A DNA stretch of 64,000 bases, taken from positions 33,537,527 to 33,601,526 of the forward strand of contig CM073520.1 in assembly GCA_037074615.1 (NCBI GenBank), in the 5' to 3' direction. Source of the DNA: Leucaena leucocephala. Taxonomy: Eukaryota; Streptophyta; Magnoliopsida; Fabales; Fabaceae. The notes below the pieces were generated by a model. It was not told the DNA's origin and made no database searches. It worked only from the letters and a program-made list of their open reading frames with translations. This document shows, piece after piece, positions 12,319 to 24,200 of this stretch. Every line of letters starts with the position of its first letter. Within the stretch, counting starts at the first letter, position 1. The position numbers and the translations under genes were made by a program.

Positions 12319-13249
12319 ATTTTTTTCTAAGCACAATTATCCTCTTATTGAAAATAATTTTATTTGAGGAACTATCAAATATTACATGTGGACATCTCAT
12401 CCCAGCAGATATTTAAGCCTTGATTAGCTACATAAGCAAGTCATCGACTCTTGAAAACTTTTTTGTATATATAGAAACTAGACATTATCTCCTAGTCGAT
12501 AGTTTAAAGATTAATCTTTTTGAGATGTAGATATCACTAAACTAAGTTTTGTCTAACAAAGATTTTTCTATGCATATAACCTAATTTAAACTCAGGACAT
12601 TATATTGAAGGGCCTTAACCATCTACTAACTATACCAAGTTTAACCTAGTGCTTTATTTCTACCATAGTTATTGAAAACCTATTTTTTGTTACACAAGTT
12701 TAAATGGATTCGATACCGGTCCCCTATTAATACTTGGGTATAGCCTAAGAGTTAGAGAGTGCTTACAAGAGACTTACGAGATCGCATACTAAAGAAGTCC
12801 TCATGATAGTAGTAGTAATTGAATTTACATTTTTATAAAATATGAATATATTCCTTATCATATAGTCAACTCTCATTATTGAAAATCTATTTTGAATTGC
12901 AGGGAAAAAAAACTTTTTTGGGCCATTAACGAAGATGATATTTTGCATTTTATATTTTTGCAACTGTGAAAAGAAAATAGGTCCGCTTAGTCCTTGAGCT
13001 TTATTATTGGCCCCAAAGGAATAGCATTAAAAGTTAGGGCTTAGTTTAAACAATGTGATTTGCTTAGACTCAGCCTTGGGCCTCAACATTTACAATTGAT
13101 CATTGTACCCAAATATGTTAGTTCAGTCCCCTATCTTGTTTTCTTTGCAAGGCCTCAGGCCCCTTCCAATGTTAAAAAAGAAGAAGAAGATTAGACCATG
13201 TCCAAGGGATTGGTTTCAAATCTTTTTTTTTTAACCTTCAAATGTAATA
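12319..13249. other. Intergenic DNA, no gene recognised
   Basis: AT-rich. Slightly higher-GC stretches at 12690-12760 and 12980-13200 look like old repeat remnants, but I cannot assign them. The minus-strand frame at 12763-12963 has no family features. Confidence 0.5.
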
Positions 13250-13426
13250 CTCCCTCACATCCTAAATTTAAGAACTATTTATAAAAATTATTTTAATTTT
13301 AAAAATAAAATTTAAATTATTTAATTTTTTAAATTTATATTTTTTTCTTAAAAGTATCCATATTAATCATACATATTAAGAAGATTTCTAATAAAAGGCG
13401 GCTCTAATTCAAATGATCAGAGGGAA
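13250..13426. mobile_element. Stowaway MITE
   Basis: Flanked by TA at 13248-13249 and 13427-13428. The left end begins CTCCCTCACATCC, and the right end, reverse-complemented, begins TTCCCTCTGATC. This is the CTCCCTC-type inverted repeat typical of plant Stowaway (Tc1/mariner) MITEs. Length is 177 bp with an AT-rich interior and no ORF. Confidence 0.82.
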
Positions 13427-14816
13427 TATTTTAAGATTACTAACACACAATTTTTTTTATAAAATAGTTAACTTAACTAATTTTTATACAAATTAATTAT
13501 TTAATTCAGGATTAAAAGAAATATTGGATTGTTGAGAAAATGCCAAAAGAAAATCCAATAACAGAACAAAAGTCAAAAGTTGGAACAAAAACTAGCAAGG
13601 GAGAAAGAAAGATACAAAAATACCAAAAAACATGCACGCACACAAAGAAGTAAAACTCTCAAATCTCACAAACAAGAAACACAATAATCATGGGGGTCAA
13701 CAGCTGCCAAATATCCTTGGGTCTAGTACTTAACATCAAACCCCCCCCCCCCCTTTTGGGATGGAAATCAGAGGTTTTAATCTGTATTTGTGTTTGTGGG
13801 GACTTTGTGTTGAATATTTGTGTGTGTGTGTGTTTTAAATTTGATACCTACACTCGGCTAAAACATTCACATTCACCCTCTCTTGCTTGAACAATGGTGT
13901 CATGGTGAGAAAAGGTTGCAGAGTTGCTCAAATTATTTTTTGAATATCTACCACTTCGATCCTATATAAAATTCTTTTTTAATAAAAAAATTTAATCCTT
14001 AATATAAGTCCATTTAGAGAGATATTAATAAATGTTTCTTAATTTTATCCCTATTAAAATAGATAGAGAAAAAGGAGGTGAGATAACAATAACTAGAATG
14101 GTACATGTATCTTTTAATAGAAGATATGTAGTGACACCACTAAATATGGCTAAGCTAACCCCTAGTGAACCTACCCATATTTATTTATATTATTTCTATT
14201 GTTTTTAATGTAAAACTTTTTTATTATTTTAGTTCTATTTATAGAATAAAAAAATATTTATTTTAATTTTATTTATAGAATAGATAGATAATTTTTTATA
14301 TTAAGTTATCATTTTACCATTAATTTATTGTTATATTAACTTTACCTTTATAAAGTATAATATATATTAAATATGAGTAAAATTAAAAAAAGTGCTGAAT
14401 TTTATATTATAGTAATAAGATTTAAGATTTTTTTAATTTGTGTGAAATATATTAAAAATAACTTATAAATAAAATTAAAAGAGTGGTTAATTTGATTAGA
14501 TAAAATAAATTAATTAAATTAACTAAATATTATAATTATTTTTTTTAATTATCTCTATATTTTATATAATTATTATTAAAGAAATATTAATAAAAAATTT
14601 AAAAAAAATTGATAAATATAAGAGTAGTTTAAAATAAAAGGACTATAATTAATGCCTTGTATTTGTTGAGAATATCAACAAAAACTCCACCCAACACGTA
14701 TACTTCCGATTTTAACTAAGGGACAAAAGTTTTATAGCCTAAAGAGTAAAGATGTGATATTTTTTTTCTCAATTTTATCCCTCCCTAATTGTAACAAGTT
14801 GACATGGTTTTAATTA
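13427..14816. other. AT-rich intergenic DNA with decayed MITE sequence
   Basis: No gene. A poly-C run at 13741-13754 and a TG array near 13818-13832 are present. The segment about 14190-14490 resembles the Stowaway-like element at 14817-15107 (same AACTTATAAATAAAATTAAA and ATATATTAAATATGA landmarks) but its ends are not clear. Confidence 0.5.
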
Positions 14817-15107
14817 CTCCTTTTGTTATAAAATATAAGTTATTTTTAATTATTTTATTAAAATTAAAGAGAGTAATTACTCCTCTAATTTTATTTATAA
14901 AATAAAAAATAATAATTATTCTAGTCATAGATATAAAGATATTTCCTTCATTTATTTATGTTAACTTTATTTTTATTTGGTGTAATATATATTAAACAGA
15001 CATAAAATTAAAAAGTTATTAAAATTTATGGTATAATTAATAATGTTTAAAGTTTTTATTAGCCTATAAAATATACTGAAAATAACTTATAAATATAATA
15101 AGGGGAG
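14817..15107. mobile_element. Stowaway-like MITE
   Basis: TA flanks both ends (14815-14816 and 15108-15109). The left end reads CTCCTTTTGTTATAAAATAT and the right end, reverse-complemented, CTCCCCTTATTATATTTATA. Both continue into an ATAAGTTATTTT-type subterminal motif. It is 291 bp, non-coding and AT-rich. Confidence 0.7.
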
Positions 15108-16439
15108 TAACTTGTTAAATCTATTTTAAATTAAAAAAATTAACTTTATCCTATAAAATTAGGAATATATAAAATTATAGACCTGATATTAAAAGTCTCC
15201 CAATAAGTATTAATTAAAGGAGAGTAACTTCTCTCATTGTCATTGTAATTAAAGGAATATATAAAATTAGAAAATAAATATTAATTACTTATTATAGACA
15301 TGAGGTTAAAAGTCTCCCCATAAGTAAGTTTTTTTAGAGTTTAAATTTATATTCTTCTTTTAATAAGGTGATATTGCTTACCATATCAATTAGTAACTTA
15401 TTAGTTACATTAAATTTCAACATCATATTCATTTTTACTCTTTCACTATCTTTTTAAATATAAACATATATAAAATAAAAATATTTAATATTTCTTAAAG
15501 CTCACAAATACTCTATAAAAAAAAAAAGTAAGAGTACATTTTAAAATATATATTATATTTAGATTAGTTAATTTTATTATATAATTAAGATAAAAGAAAG
15601 TTAAAAAATTTAAGGAAAAATCCTCTGTTAATAATTTTATTAATCTAAAGAACTTGGTAAATTTTTATACATAAAAAATATTATTATTCTATAAATTTTA
15701 TACACACATAATACTAATATTTTAATTTAAATATTTCCCAGAAAAAAGAATTAATTTGATATTCTTAATATATCTAAAAAATTAATTAATTTTAATATTA
15801 ATGAACTAAAGTAGTATTATATATGGATATTGATATGAAAATCTCCCTCCATGAGAGAAATAAAACTTCTACAAAAAGAGTAAAACTATAAATTTTAGTT
15901 CTAACTATGTAAGGTTAATTTAGATAACAAAGTAGTGTGTGTATATATATATATATATATATATGGGTTTAGAGTTTGAAAACATTCATAACATCTACAC
16001 CCTCCACCCTCCATAGTTCTATTTATAAATAAATTTTAATATATTTTTTTAAATTAATTTATTTTAAATTTTATTAACTCTATTTTAAAATTTAACAATT
16101 TTTTTACTTCACCTTATTTAATATACGCTATATTTTATGAGAATAAAAGTTTACACATAAATACAAGATAAAATTGTACATGACTTATAATATATATGTA
16201 CATGACTTATTTTATGACATGACTTATAAATATTATTAAAAAATATCTCTACTTTATATATAAATAGGTTGAGAAAAGTATATAAGATTTGAATAACTAA
16301 ATTATATAGATTAAAATATTAGTTAAAATTGATTAAATATAATATATATGTTTATTTATTGTGAGAGTGAGTGGAATAACTAATACAGTAATATATAACG
16401 TGTCATTAATAAGAAAAAAATGAAAAAAAAAACAGTTAG

Positions 16440-16990
16440 TCAAGCATCCTTAAAATGTATTTTATAAATACAATGGGATGATTCCCAAGATTTATATTTT
16501 ACCAGTCTATCACAATATTTTTTATTATAAGTTATTTGTATCTAAACTGGCAAACTAAAGAATAAATTAAATTTTTTTAAAAAAAATTACTTTTTCCTTT
16601 ATTAAAGAAAGGATATTGAAAAAAATATATGATGTACATTTTCTATCACCTATTTTATTAAATAGTCAATATGGCTAAAATAGAAAAATAATCATTTAAT
16701 TTTTTATAAGTGACTTACATTTTAAAATAAACCTTTTAGAGTATAAGTGACTTATAATAAAAAATATAGTGATATTTTTATGTATAAGTTATTTATAGGA
16801 AAAAAATTATTTTTTATATAAGTCATTTGTAGGATAGTTAATATATTTTTTAATTTTATCTCTATCGTATATTATTTGTAGAGTAATTAATATTTTTTTA
16901 AATTAATAAAGGCAAATACAACAAAATTTATCGATTTAATATATTTTTTTAGTAGGTAAGAATAATATATAGAAACAGAGTGGTATATAT
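16440..16990. repeat. Dispersed AT-rich repeat, related to 46.2-46.5 kb
   Basis: Landmarks ATAAGT(C/G)A(C/T)TT, GTAGAGTAATTAATA and AATTTAATGTAT/AATTTAATATAT followed by TTAGTAGG occur in the same order in both places. The copies are diverged and the ends uncertain. Probably an old MITE family; no ORF. Confidence 0.45.
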
Positions 16991-17299
16991 ACTGCCCAAA
17001 ACTTTACCAAGTTTTACTGATATTGTTATCATAAATGAACTGGCTTCATCGGTATCGATTATTGCATTAATATCAACGGATATGATTCTGAGGTTCAAAC
17101 ATTAAATGGCATTAATGACCAATTTGGTCCTTGACTAACATTTTAGAATTGTTTCATCCCTGACTAAAATTAAATTCTTAAAAAAAATCTAAAATTAAAT
17201 TGATCTCCTTGATCCTTGATGGCAATTTCCTTTACAGGCTTTATTTTTTGATAAAACTTCAGTCCAATTGCTTATATTTGTTAGGTTATATTTTTCTAT

Positions 17300-17590
17300 C
17301 ATATTTATTATTTTATTATTATTAATTGTTAAAATTTATATGTGTATTTATAAATTTACCTATAAATACTTATAGGTTTTTGTATTAATTTTTTTATGTG
17401 AACTATGATTTGTTAATTTTTATATGAATATTTATTATTTTATTATTGTTAGTTGTTAAAATATGTATGTATACTTGTAAATTTACCTATAAAATATAGA
17501 TACATGTTATTTTATTATTATTAATTTTTAAAATATATATATACTTGAAAATTCATCTATAAACGTTCTATAATTGATTTAAGCAACTAG
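17300..17590. repeat. Three imperfect tandem AT-rich units
   Basis: The phrase TTATTTTATTATT(A/G)TTA followed by a TAAAAT..TATA stretch and ACTTGTAAATTTACCTATAA-like sequence recurs three times, about 85-120 bases apart. Two further related units lie at about 7800-8030. Non-coding. Confidence 0.5.
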
Positions 17591-18394
17591 ATATAAGTTT
17601 TGTTCTTTATTTTTTATTGCAATAGTTTTTTAAAAGTTTTTTTAATCAAATATAGACAATTTTATTACTCTCTCTAGCCTTTTTTATAAGATATACATAG
17701 AAGAATTTTTAAATTAAAAATTTAGGGAATTCTTTATCAAATTTTAAAAATTAAGGAGGCTATTTACATATAATTCAAAGTTTAAAGGGTTTTTTATATA
17801 AAGAGAAAAGTATTTTGTAGGTAACTATACTTTTATCAATTTTTAATTAGGCACATATGTCTTTTTTCTTTATTAAATTATTTACTTTTACTTTGTTAGT
17901 ACTATTAATAATAGAGATTGCTCTAAGTGTAAAGGACTTTGGCAGTTTAATTATAGAATCTTAAGTTAGAGTTTATGTGATTGCAAAAAATATTTTTAGT
18001 AAAATTACCTTTAATTGAGTCCAAAAATATTTAAATTTAAAATAGACATATAAAAAACAAAAAAAAAATCTAAACTTACATGCTTTTTACTAACTTAAAA
18101 TTTAGTCCCACTTTGATTCAAAAGACATAAAAATTGTGAGAAAAATCTCCTATTAAATTTTTTATGGCCTATAGATATTTAAAATTTATTTTAATGACTA
18201 ATAAGTGTAAGTTCTTTTTTTTAACTAGATCCAACTCTTCTTTAACTTTATACTACATATCTTTATCTATATGTAATATAATATATTTTAGCTATATGCA
18301 AACGTGTTGTATTTTACTTTAAAAATATGTCTACTCATATTCAACTGTAGAATTCATCTTCAATTGAAAAAAAATAGAATGAAGATAATTTACG

Positions 18395-18785
18395 ATACAT
18401 TTAATTGGATGGAAGAGTTTTTTATAAGAATAAAAGTGAAAGTATAATTAAATTAAAAATGAGTTTTATAAATTTATATGGTATAATAGATATTAATATA
18501 AAATTATATATATATTTTTATAATTTAAGATAAAATAGTCTAAAATATTTTTTTATAATTTAAAAATAATTAAAATTGTCTAATAATTTTATAAATTAAG
18601 ATAAAATAGTCTAAAATATTTTATTTCCATTTCAATCATTTTAATTTTTAATTTTTATAATATAACTAAAATAGTCTAAGAAAATAAATATAAAAGTGAC
18701 TTTTATTTTACTAAATAAATAAAATAATTTTTTTTATCTCTATTTCTATTTTTCTAACTCTACTCCCCTCCAACCAAACACACAT
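18395..18785. mobile_element. Possible MITE with degenerate inverted ends
   Basis: The left end TACATTTAATTGGATGGAAG resembles the reverse complement of the right end (TGTGTTTGGTTGGAGGGGAG). The interior contains repeated AAATAGTCTAAAATATTTT strings. No clear target-site duplication was found, so the boundaries and class are tentative. Confidence 0.35.
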
Positions 18786-20160
18786 AGAGTGACTAGATAC
18801 TTTTTTTGGGGTTGGTTTCCGTGGATGGATTCCACACGTATTCGTTCCGTGACTCATAATCAAACCGGCATGCATCACACAAACTATTTTCTTTTTTAAA
18901 TCCTTCCATTTCTTTACCTTCCACCAAACATTGGCTGGACCTATAACTTCCTTCATACTTTTTACCAAACATTCCGTTAGACTCACCTAATATAGTCTCC
19001 TGCTATATTTATTGTTATTTAAAGTTATGACATGCTTACATATATTAAGAAATATTCAATTAATGTAAAATATTAATTTAAGCAGATTAAAATACCCTCA
19101 CTTAATATCTTTGCTTGAGAAAAAATAAGATTAATAAAAAATAATAAGTGAAAAAAAGAGATAATGAGAGATAAATATAATTATTAGGCAAGGATAACTT
19201 TTTGGCCGAATATTAAGAATATAATTGAAAAAACTAAGTTTAACATGCTTTTCTTTTATTAAATTAGGAGATTTGAATCTTTGATTTGTATCACATCCAT
19301 AGGACTTGGGCTAGCATTGAGTGGCTTGGATAGACATTTTTTTTTTTAAAAAAATCACTCTTTTTAATCCTTTAATAATTAAGGCGATTTTTTATTCTTT
19401 TAATCCTGACATTATTAGTTTCATTAAGAATAAATACTTATATTTAAATAATGTTTTTTTATACTAAAATATTTAGATTAGTCGAGTCCCGTGGATTTAC
19501 CAGGCCATGATATTGATTTTAAATTTAAAAAATATTTATAAAAATACTTATTGATTGTTTATTAATAAAATTCTCATATTAGTAGTAGGACTAACTCTTT
19601 ACTAATAAGACTAATATTTATTAGCTTTATACTTACATTTTAAATATTAACAAAATAATCTCAAATGTGAATATAATAAATTTAATTTTTTAAAATAACA
19701 ATAACTGACACAAAATAATTATTTAAGGCTAATGGTGTTAGGTTTTAATGATTGAGAAGGTATTTTATGAAATTAAAGGATCCTTAAAATCTCATATTTT
19801 TGTCTGTTTTTTAAAGTGTAGAGTTTGAGCCGCCTTAAATTTATAAAATAATAAAAGTTTATCCTATAAAAAAGGAGCATGTGCATGTAAATGTTTTCTT
19901 TTTGTTTTTTTTATAGAATGTATATAAATATTTGTTGTCCTGTAGAACTTCTAAAAATTTTATTTTCGATCCGAAAGCTTTTATAAAATTAGACGATTAA
20001 ATGTATATTTTTTATATAAAAAAGTTTGATATAACAAAAATCTAAAAATACCATATAGGTAAGAACGTGCATGTAAATGTTTTCCTTTTCTTTTTCCTTT
20101 TTTTTTATTTTGATAAAAAATGCGTGTAAATATTTGTCCTTTAGAACTTGTGCAAATCTC

Positions 20161-20420
20161 AAATCTGAGTTTGTGACAACGAACCGGAGCAGCCGCCACC
20201 CGCGGCGACGAGCTCCGGTGTCCATATTCAGTGCAATTTGACCGTCCGAAACTGTCTCTATCAGTATCCGAGACGGACCACTCTTCCCAACCAGTGTGGG
20301 TCCCAATTCCCTTCTTTCTCTCCTCTCGTCTATATATATGTACCCGAAATCCTGGCTTTCTCAAAGCCGCAATCTTGGAAGCATATCCTCCACCCACTCC
20401 GATTGCTCCTTGCCATTAGA
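20161..20420 (+). promoter_or_regulatory. Putative promoter of the ADCS gene
   Basis: The sequence changes from AT-rich DNA to a GC-richer block (20170-20300, with GCCGCCACCCGCGGCGACG). A TATA-like string (TATATATAT) follows at about 20330-20339, then an AG-repeat leader near 20420-20434. The coding start is at 21300, so the 5' UTR is long and may contain an intron; GTAATT at 20475 is a candidate donor. A five-codon uORF (21244-21261) would lie in the leader if that part is exonic. All inferred. Confidence 0.5.
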
Positions 20421-21243
20421 GAGAGAGAGAGAGCAAAGATTCTTGGCACCAGAGCTGTTTGTTATGCTTCGAGGGTAATTATATTAATAACACCAACTCT
20501 GTTGTTTCTTTTTCTGATTTCGAGTGCTTTATCATCCAGCTCCTCTCTTTGCATGCTCGAATGCCCGAAAGAATTTACCCAAGATGGAGGGACAAGAATT
20601 CTTGTGGAATAAATATATATTTTATTAGCTTATAATTGAATCTGCTACTTGTCAATTGGCTTCTTGCATGTCATGTCTGCTCCTTCATTATACATTTGGC
20701 TATTTGTTTTTACTTGACACTGTCTTTTTAAACTGCGTTATAGGATGTTTCTTGGGTTGTAAGTATTATTTCTTGGCTAATACCGTTTCAGCTGCCTCTC
20801 ATTTTCATTTCATCGTCTGACATCTGTTGCTCTACCACTCTGTTCTTGTTGTTTTGCATACACAAATGAATTTGCACAGGACGGGGAAGAATTCAATTGG
20901 ACTGGATATTCAATTCATTTTTTTTCCGAATCAAATCTGCAATTTCTCCATTGGCTTTTCTCACTTCATGTCTGCATTCACGATCTCCTTTTCTTTTATT
21001 CCTTATTGAATTCCTACCACCAGCTTTTTAAACTTCATTCTGGATGCTTCTTGGAGTAATTTGGTTTTTCAATTTTCTTCTCTATATCTCCCCCTTTCAT
21101 GGATGCCATGAGATTATGTTAGAGTTCATTTAAGTTCCCTCTCTCCAATTACATGCTCTAAATCTGCTAGCTTTCCTTGAATTAGTTTATCATACTCAAA
21201 CTAATTTTATGCATGTATTTTTTTTTATGGAGAAGGTGAGGCA

Positions 21244-21261
21244 ATGGTTGCTGAAGACTAG
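21244..21261 (+). CDS. Minimal upstream ORF before ADCS
   Basis: ATG plus four codons and a TAG stop, 38 bases before the ADCS start codon. If this part of the leader is retained in the mRNA it could lower translation of ADCS. It may equally be intronic. Confidence 0.25.
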   Translation: MVAED

Positions 21262-21299
21262 TTGTTCATACCAGTTGTTTGAATCTTTTCCCGGTAAAG

Positions 21300-24200
21300 A
21301 TGAACTTCTCTTTGTCTTCGTCTTCTGCTGAGCCACAGTGTTATGCAAGTGAATGCATGCAACACACTTGTGCTGGTTTTCTCTTGTCCAGACCTCCTGT
21401 AAGTATTTCTCGTTTCATTAAGAAAAATAACGTGCAAGCAATAAGGAGTGGTGCGGGACGGAGGGTGATCTCCAGCCAATTAATACCTAGCCATATAGAA
21501 GAGTCATATAAAAGAAATAAACACCTCCAGGTGCCTATAAAGAAGCTAGATTTTGTAAGGACACTGTTGATTGACAACTATGACAGTTACACATACAATA
21601 TATACCAGGCGTTATCTGTAGTTAATGGTGGTATGTCCTCTCTCTCCCTCTCTCTCTACTGTGCTCGTGTTTATGTATGAGAGTGAAAGACGTAGAAAAC
21701 TGTTACCAAATATATTTGCAGATTATATTTAGACTTGGAATTTTGTTTTCTTTTTCTGTTTTTTTTTTCATTTTTGATATTGAACCGAATGTTAAAGCTT
21801 CTTCTCCGAGTACTTTAAAATCTATTACAAGATACTGGACGCTGAGGTCTAAAATGGCTTATAAAGTGTAATGAATTGATCCCAATTGTAACAACTGTTT
21901 TGGTTTGTATTATCTCAGTGCCTCCTGTGGTGGTCCGAAATGATGATTTGGCATGGGAAGAACTTTGCCATTACTTGTATGAGGAAAATGCATTTGATAA
22001 CATTGTAATATCACCTGGACCTGGTTCTCCGGCATGCCCAAAAGATATAGGTCAGATACTTATCTGCCAATAATCTTTGAGACAAATTACAAATTGATGG
22101 CAGTAATGGCCTCTTTTCTTTACCTTAGTATCATCATAGGTTCTGACATCATTTACAAGTAAATTTTGATTTTTGATTTTTCTTGAACTGACATTACTTA
22201 TATGTATGATTATATTTGGATTTTGGACCTGCATCTGAAGATCTTTGAGGTGTCAATTGTGAAAGGTTTCCTATTAGATTTTCCTAGTGTAGCTGACTTA
22301 TTTTGTTCACCCAATTTCTTAGAGCACATGCAATTTAACTGAAAGTGTGTAAAACTTTCACAAGTGCTGTAACTCGGACACTCTTTAGCTACATGGAGTT
22401 TAAGAATAATCATGCCCGTCTTTATTTTCAAAACAAACCAGTTTAGTTTCCAGAACTTAATATCATGAAGTAATGAATGCTCAATGCTTTTATAGTTGAT
22501 ATCAAGTGAATATTGTTGGCTGATCTTTGTTTCATGAGTTGTAGAGTTTTATTTAGCATTGAAAATGATTTTGAATATGTAGGTATTTGTCTTCAGCTGT
22601 TGCTCAAATGCTGGGACATCCCCATTCTGGGTGTTTGCCTAGGACACCAGGTATTTACTCTTCTTTTTTGCAAGATAGCTTGTCTTTCTGTGCCTGTGAT
22701 TACAACACTTCTTGGTTTATAAAACATGATATAATTTTCCATTTGTAATTCAATCTGCATGCATTAAATGATACCAAAATTTTCCACCTCCTGTTATTCA
22801 GATCTAGTTGTTTAGACCTTTCTTCGTCTTTCTTTTTTGGCAGCGTTAGAAACGTAATCCTTTTGTGGAGGAGGAAATCCATAGTGAATTATTGATCGTA
22901 AAATTATTCACTAAGGCCTATTCCAACTTTATTTGATGTCATGACTTGCATGATATGACTTAATCCCGGATTTATTAATGTTGTGATTCATTTTTTATGA
23001 ATTTTAGTATTAGATTATGTACTCTTGACTTTTAGAATTTCTCTTTGACCTTACTTTCTTTTCATAATTTAATTGCTTGACGTATGATTTAATAGGCCCT
23101 AGGTTTTGTGCATGGAGCTCAAGTTGTCCATGCACCAGAACCAATCCATGGACGTTTGAGGTATGGTTAAATCTTTAGGAAATATTCTCTTTTTTCTATA
23201 TTTATGACCTAATTGTTTCAATTAGGAAGGTTAGGTTGCCTATAAGTGTCATTTGCTTATTTATTAAAATGGTCTCGCAAACATATATGCTTCATTATCT
23301 CTTCTTATAATTGTTCTTTTCTGCTGCACAGTGAACTTGAGCATAATGGTTGTGAGCTTTTTCATGAAATTCCTTCTGGCAGAAATTCAGGATTTAATGT
23401 CTGTGTACCTCTTCATTCTTTTGTTTGTCTATACTTGTTTTCCTTCAATATTTTCTTTTCTTGTCAAGTTAATTAAGATTTATCTGATCCATGACCAGCA
23501 GTTTTAAAATTTGTGTTTGTTCATTATTGAAGGTGGTTAGATATCATTCACTGGTCATAGATCCTGAATCACTTCCACAAGAGCTCATTCCCATAGCATG
23601 GACCGACTCTGCTGGCACTCTTCTTAGGTCTAAGGAGTCCAACAATACCGATCCTTCTGAAGCCCTGACAAAAGGAAGCATTCTTGCTGATTCTGTTTCT
23701 GCTGAAGTAGAAAATAGAAGTTCAAGCCTTTCAACTCATTTTGGCCAGACAAGAAGAACTAGAGTTCTTATGGGCATCAAGCATTCCACAAGACCACATT
23801 ATGGTTTGCAGGTAATATGTACAGAAATGATCATTCTATAGTTTCAGCTCAGTGATTTATATTTATTTTCATTTTTGTCAACTGTGTTCAACTCAACAGT
23901 TTTTACCTTCAGTTTCATCCAGAGAGTATAGCTACTAGCCATGGAACACAAATATTCAAAAACTTTAGAAAGATTACATATGATTATTGGCTGAGATTTG
24001 GATCATCATACGACAGGGGAAAATATGCTCATTCTGCAGGTAACCTGAAGAACTTTGTAAATAGAAATACCCCGTCTATCTTATCATTCCTATGTGCTCT
24101 TCAGACTTTCCTGTTTCAAAATTAATTTGGGAAATATTCTTTACAGTTGGGGATGCACCCTTTCTGTTTATGGTATTTTTTTAGACATCATAATTTTTTT

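Larger units (their letters stand above)
15108..20160. other. Long AT-rich intergenic region
   Basis: No gene can be supported over about 5 kb. It contains a TA array at 15942-15964, a dispersed AT-rich repeat at about 16440-16990 (related to 46.2-46.5 kb), tandem AT-rich units at 17300-17590, and a possible MITE at about 18395-18785. The minus-strand 91-aa frame at 18711-18986 overlaps the end of that possible MITE and resembles no family I know. Confidence 0.55.

Noticed and set aside
18711..18986. 91-aa minus-strand frame
   Set aside because: It overlaps a probable MITE end, has no recognisable domain and no supporting gene structure.
19981..20612. Several frames around the ADCS promoter
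   Set aside because: The DNA is a GC-rich promoter-like block; frames on both strands overlap and have no family features.
21279..21299. Upstream in-frame start (TTG) for ADCS
   Set aside because: Not an ATG; the ATG at 21300 fits plant ADCS N-termini (MNFSLSSSS) and the total length.
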